NCBI GenBank assembly: GCA_965224285.1 | Contig: OZ245043.1 | Span: 2,294,001-2,358,000, forward strand | Reading direction: 5' to 3' | DNA length: 64,000 nt | From: JAJCYK01 sp965224285 | GTDB taxonomy: Bacteria > Bacteroidota > Bacteroidia > Cytophagales > Cyclobacteriaceae | In this document: positions 16,841 through 25,068 of the stretch, piece after piece | Numbering within the stretch: the first letter of the stretch is position 1 | Layout: every line of letters starts with the position of its first letter | Notes under the pieces: generated by a model | Told to the model about the DNA's origin: nothing | The model's input: the letters and a program-made list of their open reading frames with translations, nothing else | Database searches by the model: none | Translations under genes and position numbers: made by a program

Positions 16841-17832
16841 TTATTGAGACTCCAGTCGTATTCTCCAAAGGTAATAGACGCATCTTTATTGATCTTTTGA
16901 TGGCTGTATTGGTTGAGGTAATCTATCAGGGTGCCTGATCCGGTAAAATCTTCACCATACCATTTGAATAACTGTGACACTTCTATTTGGTTGGGGGATA
17001 TGCGGTTCTTACCGCTCTCATTGATGAAATAGCGGGCCTGATCAGTTAATTGCTGATCCAACTTGTTTGCTTGAAATGCCTCATTGCGCAATTTTGGGCA
17101 GCTCACCGCCGCACAAACCACTGCAAAGTGGATGCGGGGCTCTCTAAACTGAGGCCGAATTATCTCATGCTCTATTTGATTAAGGCTGTAACTGTCATCT
17201 CCCAAACGAATAAATTTTTTGTCCCAGGGTTCCTGAATTTCTCTGATACTTTCCAGGGGCAGATTATTAATAATAAGCTCCACTGTAAAAGCATTATAGG
17301 CATTTATCCAATAGGCTAATTTTTCGTTGCGGGTCCAACCGGATTGTACCGGCTCTTGACTCAACTTTGCAAGATATTGATCTAAGTGGTCTTTATTTGA
17401 CTTTATTCCTTGGTAGTCCACTTTACCTTTAGCAGAAACATGTTCCTTCAGGAGTTCATCCCATAAACTGTGATCCGTCGCTGGTTGGTTTAAACTCTCA
17501 TTTGGTTTAATTTCATCCGGATCTTTTATTTCACTTTGAGACTTGGATAAGGGCTGCTCTTCGCCCCTGGCTTCATTCTGAGGCTGGACTGCTTCAAGGA
17601 TCTCTTTGGTACCTTTAATGTCAGATTCACGGAAAGTTAAGGGTTGGCCTTCCTGCTCTTGCGGCCTCAACTGTGGCGAGGCAACTTCTTTGACTTCTGA
17701 TTTTTCCGGTGGTTCCCGGATGATAGTAACAGCAGATGTATCCTCCGATTTAGGATTTGCTCTACGGTCGATTTGGCTGCATGAGAGAGATAAGCAGTAA
17801 ACCAAAACCGCGATAGAATAAGGTACTTTCAT
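16837..17832 (-). CDS. DUF547 domain lipoprotein
   Basis: 331 residues with a lipoprotein signal (MKVPYSIAVLVYCLSLSCSQ, Cys near 18). Residues about 25-120 are a low-complexity Glu/Pro/Gln/Ser linker. The DUF547 domain follows (about 130-320): KVDYQGIKSN, KLAYWINAYNAFTVELI, WDKKFIRLGDDSYSLNQIEH and the conserved HFAVVCAAVSCPKLR. DUF547 proteins are widespread and lack a settled biochemical role; the Cys-His region suggests an enzyme-like site. It would sit on a membrane surface facing the periplasm or outside. Confidence 0.88.
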   Translation of the reverse strand: MKVPYSIAVLVYCLSLSCSQIDRRANPKSEDTSAVTIIREPPEKSEVKEVASPQLRPQEQEGQPLTFRESDIKGTKEILEAVQPQNEARGEEQPLSKSQSEIKDPDEIKPNESLNQPATDHSLWDELLKEHVSAKGKVDYQGIKSNKDHLDQYLAKLSQEPVQSGWTRNEKLAYWINAYNAFTVELIINNLPLESIREIQEPWDKKFIRLGDDSYSLNQIEHEIIRPQFREPRIHFAVVCAAVSCPKLRNEAFQANKLDQQLTDQARYFINESGKNRISPNQIEVSQLFKWYGEDFTGSGTLIDYLNQYSHQKINKDASITFGEYDWSLNN

Positions 17833-17877
17833 TTAATCGTGCACTGAGTTCTGCCATTGAACGTCAGGCGCAGCGGT

Positions 17878-18708
17878 TTAGTTCTCCGAGGCGGTGGATT
17901 CTGTCCGGCCCCTGAATTCTGACATGCTATCATAAACACCTAATTGATAGGCTGTAAAATCAAATATGCGGGTTGGTAATACTCCACGCAGGAAAGGAAT
18001 AAGGTTTACAATTTTAGGCGCCCGGACTAATATCCTGTTTCGCTCAACTGCCTTAATAATCTGACTCACAATTTCTTTTGGCTCCAGCATAGGCGTCAAT
18101 ATGGGAGCTTTTACCCCCTCAAACATACCAGTGTCGATATAGCCGGGTGTGATAGTAGAAACCCGGATAGGTAGATCCAACTGCTCAAGTTCTAACCGCA
18201 AGGACTCAGACCAACCCAATACGGCCCATTTACTGGCAGCATATACCGACATCTTTGGGTTGGGTATCATGCCGGCGGCGGAGGCAATATTTACAATATG
18301 CCCGCTTCCGCAAGAGATCATGGCGGGTAGTAATTGTCTGGTTACCAGCATAGAACCTTTAACATTAATATCTAAAGTAAGCGCTATATCCTCTGAGGTG
18401 TGCTCAACGAAGTCCTTGCCCACCACTATTCCGGCATTATTTACTAAGATGTCTATCTGTCCAAAGCGCTCTAGCACATCGATCGACATTTCCTTCACCT
18501 GGTGTACATTGCTAATGTCCACCTGATAAGGAGCCACTTGATAGCCAAGTTCGGCAAATTCTTCGGCGACTTTTTCCAGAGCGGGTTCATCGATATCCCA
18601 AATAACCGCTCGGGCAGACCCTTTCTCTAAAAACCGTTGCGCCATTAGCTTGCCAATACCGCTGGCTCCCCCGGTTACCAACACTGTTTTTCCTGAAATT
18701 TTGGTCAT
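17878..18708 (-). CDS. Short-chain dehydrogenase/reductase (SDR)
   Basis: 276 residues with the classical SDR layout. The nucleotide-binding TGGASGIG is at residues 12-19, NNAG at 90-93, the catalytic Ser at 143 and YAASK at 156-160. The acidic residue after the second strand (IWDID) suggests NAD preference. The C-terminal part resembles enzymes acting on hydrophobic alcohols or retinol-like substrates, but the substrate cannot be told. It has no operon partner: the neighbours are 45 bases away (DUF547, upstream region not shared) and divergent. Confidence 0.9.
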   Translation of the reverse strand: MTKISGKTVLVTGGASGIGKLMAQRFLEKGSARAVIWDIDEPALEKVAEEFAELGYQVAPYQVDISNVHQVKEMSIDVLERFGQIDILVNNAGIVVGKDFVEHTSEDIALTLDINVKGSMLVTRQLLPAMISCGSGHIVNIASAAGMIPNPKMSVYAASKWAVLGWSESLRLELEQLDLPIRVSTITPGYIDTGMFEGVKAPILTPMLEPKEIVSQIIKAVERNRILVRAPKIVNLIPFLRGVLPTRIFDFTAYQLGVYDSMSEFRGRTESTASEN

Positions 18709-18884
18709 AATAAATTTTTATTTAAATATAGAACTATGCTGTCCCTGGTGCTAGTCAAAACCAATTTTACCCATAAAACTCAAAAGTTATTTAGCACTTA
18801 CCATTGCTGCTAGTCAAGCCTTAAGGGCAAGGCAAAACTGAATGGATAATAAAAGCTAAAAAAAAAGGTTTAACTTTATAGATT

Positions 18885-19409
18885 ATGAAAAATTATATCC
18901 TGGCTTTTGCAATTTTATCGCTTGCTGCTTGTAGTAAAAGCGGTGATCCTCCCAGTTCTGACGCTCCGGACAGCGGCTCCGAATCGATTACCCTGACCAA
19001 TGATAATCTGTTGGAATCTATCAAGCTGGCCGACCTTGAGGGAAATCCTATTGACCTAAAATCTTACCAGGGCAAAACAGTTTTTCTTAATTTCTGGGCC
19101 ACCTGGTGCAAACCCTGTATACAGGAAATGCCCAGTATTGAACGAGCTCAACAAGCTTTGGAAGCTGAAAACTTTGTATTTTTGTTGGCCTCAGACGAAA
19201 CCTCCAAACGAATAAAAAGATTCCAGAACTTACAGGATTTCAATCTGAATTTTGTCAAGCTCAACACCCCATTCCCCGACTTGGGTATATACTCAATTCC
19301 CACCACCATGGTCATTGACCCTCAGGGTAAAATAATGATGAATCAGGTAGGTGCCATGGAGTGGGATACTCCTGAAATTCTGGAGAAACTACGTTCCAAT
19401 AATATGTGA
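18885..19409 (+). CDS. TlpA-like thioredoxin-fold lipoprotein
   Basis: 174 residues with a lipoprotein signal (MKNYILAFAILSLAACSK). A TlpA/ResA-type thioredoxin fold follows: GKTVFLNFWATWCKPCIQEM with the redox pair WCKPC at about residues 74-78, and the cis-proline region YSIPTTMVIDPQGK. It would reduce disulphides or metal-binding cysteines in the periplasm. The stop overlaps the start of the next gene (GTGA), which encodes a cysteine-containing lipoprotein, so that protein may be its client. Confidence 0.9.
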   Translation: MKNYILAFAILSLAACSKSGDPPSSDAPDSGSESITLTNDNLLESIKLADLEGNPIDLKSYQGKTVFLNFWATWCKPCIQEMPSIERAQQALEAENFVFLLASDETSKRIKRFQNLQDFNLNFVKLNTPFPDLGIYSIPTTMVIDPQGKIMMNQVGAMEWDTPEILEKLRSNNM

Positions 19410-20626
19410 CGGTGAAACTGAGCATCATTCTGGTGTGTGCTTTTCTGGCTGGCTGCCAGTCAGTTTCCGACCGATCACCAAGCTTATCATTTATACCTGT
19501 ATCAGCTCCCGGTGAGTCTATAAGCCGGACACCATTCCTTAGTTCCGAGAAAGGTAAAAACCTGCTATTTAGCTGGCAAGAGCCCATTGACAGCATCACC
19601 ACCGCTCTGAAGGTCAGTACATGGCAAAATGAACAATGGTCTACTCCCAGTACCGTAGCCAGAGGGCAACATTGGTTCTTGAATTGGGCTGACTTTCCAG
19701 TAGTTCAATACGGTCCGGGAGATATGGTGTTATCTCATTTTCTGAAGAAAAGTGGCATGGGTACCTATCATTATGATATAATGTTAATGCTCTCCAAGGA
19801 CCATGGCCAAAATTGGGAATCGCCTTTTCTGCTCAATACCGACAACACTCGAGCCGAACACGGTTTTGTGTCCATGACACAGGCGGGGTCTAGAGGAGTA
19901 CAAGTGGCATGGCTCGATGGGCGAAATACAGCTACAGGATCTGACACCACTGATCATCACGGCGCTATGTCATTAAGGACTGCGCTGGTGACCCCGGAGG
20001 GGCGTATTTTAGAAGAATCCTTGTTGGATGAAAGAGTATGTGATTGTTGTCAAACCGATTTGACCTCCCTAAAGGCGGGTCCGTTATTGGTGTACCGGGA
20101 CCGGGATGAGCAGGAATTCCGAGACATTGCAGGATTCCGCTATCAACATGGAGAGTGGTTAGCGCTAAATCTTCCCCCGGACCATTGGAAGATTGATGGC
20201 TGCCCGGTAAACGGACCTCAGGTGGCAGCTTTGGATAATTATGTGGCCATTGCCTGGTTTACCGCCCCGGAAGGGGAACCAAAAGTACAATGGATACGCA
20301 GCAATGACGGAGGCAAGAATTTTACCGCAGCTGCTGCAATCCATCGCCATAAGCCACTTGGCAGAGTGGATATAACGGTACTTCCTGACTATAGTTCCGT
20401 GATAACCTGGATGGAATCGCGGGATTCTAAAAGTTACTTGGTGGGCTGCAGAATAGATTCTACCGGGGAAATACTGGCCGATTTTGAGGTAGCGCATTTA
20501 TCCGGCCAACGTATCAGCGGTTTTCCCAGAATCGCCTCCAAAGGGTACCGAGTCTTTTGGTCGTGGACTGACTCCGACGGCCCCTCTGCTAAAACAGGTT
20601 ATATCAGCTTCAGTAATACATTATGA
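19406..20626 (+). CDS. Sialidase-like beta-propeller lipoprotein with a CDCC motif
   Basis: 406 residues starting at the GTG that overlaps the TlpA gene stop. The N-terminus is a lipoprotein signal (MTVKLSIILVCAFLAGCQ). The rest is a BNR/sialidase-type propeller with Asp-box-like turns (SKDHGQNWESP, SNDGGKNFTA). Near residue 212 there is an unusual ERVCDCCQTD motif, with another Cys further on (DGCPVNGPQ). The motif could bind a metal or form a disulphide handled by the TlpA protein. A glycosidase role is not supported, because I cannot find sialidase active-site arginines in the expected positions. Confidence 0.65.
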   Translation: MTVKLSIILVCAFLAGCQSVSDRSPSLSFIPVSAPGESISRTPFLSSEKGKNLLFSWQEPIDSITTALKVSTWQNEQWSTPSTVARGQHWFLNWADFPVVQYGPGDMVLSHFLKKSGMGTYHYDIMLMLSKDHGQNWESPFLLNTDNTRAEHGFVSMTQAGSRGVQVAWLDGRNTATGSDTTDHHGAMSLRTALVTPEGRILEESLLDERVCDCCQTDLTSLKAGPLLVYRDRDEQEFRDIAGFRYQHGEWLALNLPPDHWKIDGCPVNGPQVAALDNYVAIAWFTAPEGEPKVQWIRSNDGGKNFTAAAAIHRHKPLGRVDITVLPDYSSVITWMESRDSKSYLVGCRIDSTGEILADFEVAHLSGQRISGFPRIASKGYRVFWSWTDSDGPSAKTGYISFSNTL

Positions 20627-21195
20627 GCTCTCGGATATATATCAAAAATATGGTTTGCCAGCGCTGCATTAAAGTAGTAAAGCAATTATTGAAAAACCAT
20701 GGCCTGGCCTATCAACAAGTTATTTTAGGAGAAGTGATCCTTAATCACAAACCTACCGACCAACAACTCGGCTCATTCCAAACTGACCTTAAACGTGAGG
20801 GCTTTGATTTACTAAGTCATAAGAACACCCGAATTGTTGAAAAAATAAAAAACGTTATTGTTGCATACGTGCACTACGACCAAATTTCAGCCCAAGTCAG
20901 GTCGCAGAAGTTTAGCCACTACTTGTCACGTGAATTAGGGCAGGATTATTCCACTCTAAGCCATTTATTCTCTTCTGTTGCTGGCATAACCATAGAAAAA
21001 TACCTCATTCATCAAAAAGTGGAAAGGGTAAAAGAACTATTGAAATACGGTGAATTAAACCTCACAGAGATTGCCAGAGACACAGGTTATAGCAGCGTGC
21101 AATATTTGAGCAATCAATTTAAAAAAGTGACCGGGTTATCCCCTTCGGCATTTAAAAGACTTGATCAGCCTCGGCAGGGAATTGATGCAATCTAA
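20623..21195 (+). CDS. HMA-like domain fused to an AraC-type DNA-binding domain
   Basis: 190 residues. The first 65 resemble a heavy-metal-associated (HMA) fold with MVCQRCIKVV, in place of the usual MxCxxC. The rest (about 85-185) is an AraC/XylS DNA-binding domain with two helix-turn-helices (YLSRELGQDYSTLSHLFSSV and EIARDTGYSSVQYLSNQFKK). It is a candidate metal-responsive regulator in which the HMA domain senses Cu or a similar soft metal. It overlaps the preceding gene by four bases (ATGA), so it is co-translated with the propeller lipoprotein. Confidence 0.85.
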   Translation: MSSRIYIKNMVCQRCIKVVKQLLKNHGLAYQQVILGEVILNHKPTDQQLGSFQTDLKREGFDLLSHKNTRIVEKIKNVIVAYVHYDQISAQVRSQKFSHYLSRELGQDYSTLSHLFSSVAGITIEKYLIHQKVERVKELLKYGELNLTEIARDTGYSSVQYLSNQFKKVTGLSPSAFKRLDQPRQGIDAI

Positions 21196-21263
21196 AATTT
21201 TATAAAGATTACCACGAATCCTGCAAATCCTTAGAGCATAGAATCCGGTATCTTTGAGGTAAG

Positions 21264-21971
21264 ATGAACACCGTTACTACCTATAATATCAAGGGCATCA
21301 CCTGTGATGGCTGTGTTAAAACCATAACAGAGATTATTGAGGAGTTCCCCAGTGCAAAGCTGATAAATAATCCATCGAATCCACTGTCCCTAAAAATTGA
21401 ACTCAATGAAAAGAACCAGGCTAGTAAACTCAACCACTCTTTACAGGCGGAAGGATATAGTTTAGAGCCATTCGAAATTGAATCCATCCCAACACCCCCG
21501 GAATCAACTTACCGGCCTTTAGCGTTGATCCTGGTATTTCTCTTGCTGGCGGTGGGGTTAGCTCAGTGGCAAAATCAGGCTTTCAATCCCATGCTGGCCA
21601 TGCGGCATTTTATGGGAGGATTCTTTCTGATCTTCAGCTTTTTTAAGTTACTGGATCTGCCTGGATTTGCCCGCTCCTACCAGCAGTACGATCTGTTGGC
21701 CGGCACCTGGAAACCATACGGCTTCATCTACCCTTTTTTAGAGTTGCTGCTAGGCATTTATTACCTGAGTCCTTTAAATTTCTCTTTAGTGGTGTGGTTT
21801 ACCCTGGCGTTGATGAGTTTCAGCACCCTGGGTGTGGCAAAAAGCCTTATAGATAAGAGAAAAATAAAGTGTGCCTGTCTGGGTACGGTCTTTAATTTAC
21901 CTATGTCCACTGTAACCTTGATTGAGGACCTGGCTATGGTAGTTATGGCGGTGTATATGCTTTTAGCTTAG
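21264..21971 (+). CDS. HMA domain plus MauE/DoxX-like membrane protein
   Basis: 235 residues. An N-terminal HMA-type domain (about 1-70) has GITCDGCVKTI, with both cysteines intact. A four-helix membrane domain follows (about 85-235) of the MauE type: FFKLLDLPGFARSYQQYDLL, YPFLELLLGIYYLS and KIKCACLGTVFNLPMS. MauE relatives are linked to disulphide formation or redox transfer in the membrane; the CxC pair in KIKCACLG is the likely redox site. It follows the HMA-AraC gene by 68 bases. The set with TlpA suggests handling of a thiol-bound metal in the envelope. Confidence 0.8.
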   Translation: MNTVTTYNIKGITCDGCVKTITEIIEEFPSAKLINNPSNPLSLKIELNEKNQASKLNHSLQAEGYSLEPFEIESIPTPPESTYRPLALILVFLLLAVGLAQWQNQAFNPMLAMRHFMGGFFLIFSFFKLLDLPGFARSYQQYDLLAGTWKPYGFIYPFLELLLGIYYLSPLNFSLVVWFTLALMSFSTLGVAKSLIDKRKIKCACLGTVFNLPMSTVTLIEDLAMVVMAVYMLLA

Positions 21972-21973
21972 TT

Positions 21974-23041
21974 TCAGCCAATCTCAATCTTTACATCATC
22001 CGTAACCGGGTGACCGACACAGGTCAAGACATACCCTTCTTCCCGCTCACTGTCAGAAAGTCCCTCCTCCTCATCAAGTTTAACTTTTCCAGACAACAGC
22101 TTACCTCTGCAGGCGGTACATAAGCCACTTTGACAGCTATAGGGCAAGTCTATGTCCAGGTCTAAAGCAGTTTCCAGTATAGTACTATCCGGCTCAACTT
22201 CAAAGGTGTGCTCTTCTCCATCGTAGATCACCACAACTTCCCGGGTCTTGAGTTCATCATCCTCTGTTTCGGACTCCGAAGGTTTCGGTTTCTCCATGGT
22301 AGGCGCTACGAAACTTTCTTTATAGATTTTATCACTGCTTACCCCATAGTTCAGAAGATAGCTGGAGATATTGCGCATCATACCTTCAGGGCCACACATC
22401 AGATACTGGGTTTTGGCCAGTCCCCAGTCCGGGATACGTTCCAGGATCCCTTCCAACATTTCCGGGTTAAGCAACCCAGAAGGCCCTTGCCAGTTGAGCG
22501 GAGCCTCATCCAGGATATGGATGACATGGAACCTGCCTTGGTGCTTGGTTTGCAAATCCTCTAAAGCATCCTTGAAGATAACCGAATTGATATTCCGGTT
22601 GGCATAGATTAAGGTGATAATACTTTGGGACTCCCCTTTCAACAACGACTTAATATGGGACATGAACGGGGTTATACCACTGCCACCGGCAAACATGACA
22701 AGATGTCTTTTGTTTTCTTCATCTATATCAGTGGTAAAATGTCCCATAGGCTCCATCACCCGGACTGAATCCCCTACTTTTAGATTATCCAACAAGTAAT
22801 TGGACATCAAGCCACCCGGTACTCTTTTTACGGTGACTGCCAAGTCTTGATCAATTTCAGGCGCCGAGCAAAAGCTGTAAGACCTTCGCACTTCTTTTCC
22901 ATTGATTGAAGCGATAAGGGTCAAAAACTGACCCGATCGGTACTCCATGGCGGGGTTAGTCTGGTTGAAGACTATGGAGATAGCATCGTTGGTTTCCCAA
23001 ATAATGTTTTTTACTTCAAGGTTGCTATAATGGGCATTCAT
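21974..23041 (-). CDS. PaaE-like ferredoxin-NAD(P)H oxidoreductase
   Basis: 355 residues with three domains. An FAD-binding barrel (about 1-100) contains RRSYSFCSAP. An NAD(P)H-binding domain (about 105-235) contains FAGGSGITPFMSH and MCGPEGMM. A C-terminal plant-type [2Fe-2S] ferredoxin has CQSGLCTACRG and a later Cys (LTCVGHP). This is the architecture of PaaE, the reductase that feeds electrons to the PaaABC epoxidase, and of related hydroxylase reductases. It is not in the paa operon 12 kb away, so PaaE function is likely but unproven. It is convergent with the MauE gene, with two bases between. Confidence 0.85.
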   Translation of the reverse strand: MNAHYSNLEVKNIIWETNDAISIVFNQTNPAMEYRSGQFLTLIASINGKEVRRSYSFCSAPEIDQDLAVTVKRVPGGLMSNYLLDNLKVGDSVRVMEPMGHFTTDIDEENKRHLVMFAGGSGITPFMSHIKSLLKGESQSIITLIYANRNINSVIFKDALEDLQTKHQGRFHVIHILDEAPLNWQGPSGLLNPEMLEGILERIPDWGLAKTQYLMCGPEGMMRNISSYLLNYGVSSDKIYKESFVAPTMEKPKPSESETEDDELKTREVVVIYDGEEHTFEVEPDSTILETALDLDIDLPYSCQSGLCTACRGKLLSGKVKLDEEEGLSDSEREEGYVLTCVGHPVTDDVKIEIG

Positions 23042-23169
23042 GCTTACTTCCGGTATAGGGGGTCTGGTGGTATTTAGAATGGCTACAAAACTAACAAATT
23101 ATGAGTTTTTCAATAGAAAATAATGTTTGGAAATACCCAAGGATCACATAGCCTTAGGATTTAATTTTA

Positions 23170-23177
23170 TATTTTTG
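23170..23177 (+). promoter_or_regulatory. Probable -7 promoter box for purB
   Basis: TATTTTTG fits TAnnTTTG, 23 bases before the purB ATG. No TTG sits at the ideal -33 distance, so only the -7 box is claimed. Confidence 0.4.
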
Positions 23178-23199
23178 ATTTTAACTCTACCGGATTTTA

Positions 23200-24540
23200 A
23201 TGAAGCTTTCCGAATTAACGGCACTAGGACCTCTAGACGGAAGATACCGCAAACAGGTTCTGGAATTAGCCCCCTTTTTTTCTGAATATGCCTTAATCAA
23301 ATACCGAGTCGCCGTCGAAGTTCGATATTTTCAGGCTCTTTGTCGACTGGGTATTACCCCATTAGACAAATTTCCCAAGCGAGGCCATAAGCAATTAGAG
23401 GAATTGATTAATGATTTCGATCTCAGACAGGCCCGCAGAGTAAAGACTTTAGAGCGAGCCACTAATCATGATGTGAAGGCAGTTGAATACTACTTAAAAA
23501 AGCGTTTCGAAGATCTTGACCTCAGCCGCTATAAGGAATTTATTCACTTTGGTTTGACCTCACAGGATATCAATAACACGGCTATTCCCCTGGCTTTAAA
23601 AGAGGCTCATGCAAAGGTCATTAACCCTTATTACAAAAATCTCTCAAATCAGCTGACCAGACTTTCACGAAAATGGCAAAACGTACCGATGCTGGCCCGG
23701 ACCCACGGGCAACCAGCCTCGCCAACCAAATTAGGGAAGGAAATCAAAGTGTTTGCAGTGCGCCTGGAAAAGCAACTTACAGATTTGGGCAAAATACCTT
23801 TTACCGCCAAATTTGGAGGAGCAACCGGTAATTTCAACGCACATTTGGTTGCATATCCTCAACAGGACTGGGAAAAATTCGCCGTGAAACTGCTAAAATC
23901 CATGGGGCTCAGCAGATCCTCTCCCACCACTCAAATAGAGCACTATGACTATCTGGCCGCCTATTTGGATAATGTAAAGCGGCTCAATACTATCTTGCTG
24001 GATTTTGTGCGTGATATGTGGCAGTATGTAGCGCTGGGTTACTTTTCCCAGCGAATCAGTGAGAACGAAGTGGGCTCTTCCACCATGCCTCATAAAGTAA
24101 ACCCGATTGACTTTGAAAACGCTGAAGGCAACCTCGGTGTGGCCAATGCTTTATTAAATCATTTGGCTACTAAACTACCGGTAAGCCGTCTCCAAAGAGA
24201 TCTGACCGACTCCACGGTGCTAAGGAACCTGGGAGTACCTCTCGGTCACAGTATATTGGCGGTTATGTCGACCATTAAAGGATGTGGTAAGCTGCAAATC
24301 AACCGCAAAGAAATAGCGGAAGACCTCAGGACAAACTGGGCAGTAGTGGCCGAAGGCATTCAAACCATCCTGAGGCGGGAAGGATTCCCAAAACCATATG
24401 AGACTCTTAAATCTTTAACCAGGAGAAATGAAGCGGTTAATGAACAGCAGATTAAGGAATTTATTAATGAGCTGACCATTCCTGAATCACTCAAACAAGA
24501 GTTGCTGGCTATAACCCCTTTTACCTATACCGGCTATTAG
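23200..24540 (+). CDS. purB: Adenylosuccinate lyase
   Basis: 446 residues, the usual length. It catalyses two steps of purine synthesis: release of fumarate from SAICAR and from adenylosuccinate. The N-terminal LTALGPLDGRYRKQV is characteristic, with ARTHGQPASPT around residue 168 and the fumarate-lyase signature GSSTMPHKVNPIDFENAEGN near residue 292. It stands alone; its end overlaps the convergent small exported protein gene by four bases. Confidence 0.97.
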   Translation: MKLSELTALGPLDGRYRKQVLELAPFFSEYALIKYRVAVEVRYFQALCRLGITPLDKFPKRGHKQLEELINDFDLRQARRVKTLERATNHDVKAVEYYLKKRFEDLDLSRYKEFIHFGLTSQDINNTAIPLALKEAHAKVINPYYKNLSNQLTRLSRKWQNVPMLARTHGQPASPTKLGKEIKVFAVRLEKQLTDLGKIPFTAKFGGATGNFNAHLVAYPQQDWEKFAVKLLKSMGLSRSSPTTQIEHYDYLAAYLDNVKRLNTILLDFVRDMWQYVALGYFSQRISENEVGSSTMPHKVNPIDFENAEGNLGVANALLNHLATKLPVSRLQRDLTDSTVLRNLGVPLGHSILAVMSTIKGCGKLQINRKEIAEDLRTNWAVVAEGIQTILRREGFPKPYETLKSLTRRNEAVNEQQIKEFINELTIPESLKQELLAITPFTYTGY

Positions 24541-24935
24541 GGACCAACATAATCTCCGCTTTTTTTACGGCATAAGTCAATCTGTCGACTCAATCCAAAT
24601 TTCCAAAATGGGCCATTTCGGAACAGAAGTGCCACATTTACTCCGAAATTGTGAAACGCGCGCTGTAATTCACTCTCATACCCCTGCTGTCCCTTTAAGG
24701 TTACCATGTATTCAAATCCTTTGTTTCGGGTTACCTCCAGCACACATGGGTTGCCATATACGGTTTTTTTAGTATTGGGCTTAAGAATGTATCTTATCCT
24801 TTTATTGTTTGCTGTTTTTATGGCTGGATTCCGTCTGGCTATCTCGGTATTTGATGTGGTTTGCGGTGGAGTACTTTGAGCCACTGCATTCAATGAGAAT
24901 GAGAGGAATAGAATAGTAAATAGCTTGCGAAGCAC
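24537..24935 (-). CDS. Small exported protein, unknown function
   Basis: 132 residues with a signal peptide (MLRKLFTILFLSFSLNAVAQ). After a Thr/Asn-rich linker, the basic C-terminal part contains two cysteines (GNPCVLEVTRN and IDLCRKKSG) that may form a disulphide. No family is recognised. It is the most downstream gene of the minus-strand run that includes the ECF sigma factor, but 133 bases separate it from the next gene, so it may have its own promoter. Confidence 0.55.
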   Translation of the reverse strand: MLRKLFTILFLSFSLNAVAQSTPPQTTSNTEIARRNPAIKTANNKRIRYILKPNTKKTVYGNPCVLEVTRNKGFEYMVTLKGQQGYESELQRAFHNFGVNVALLFRNGPFWKFGLSRQIDLCRKKSGDYVGP

Positions 24936-25068
24936 CTTAACACTTATTTGAAGTAAATTTAGCTACAAAATGGTTAAGGGAAAATACAATGTTCATCTTG
25001 GTAATGCAGAAGCCGGTATCCGGTATCGACCTGATCCCGGCCCTGCACTACTGAGTCTAAAACTATTC

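Noticed and set aside
19406..20626. Active sialidase
   Set aside because: The propeller fold and Asp-box-like turns are visible, but the arginine triad and other sialidase residues are not apparent.
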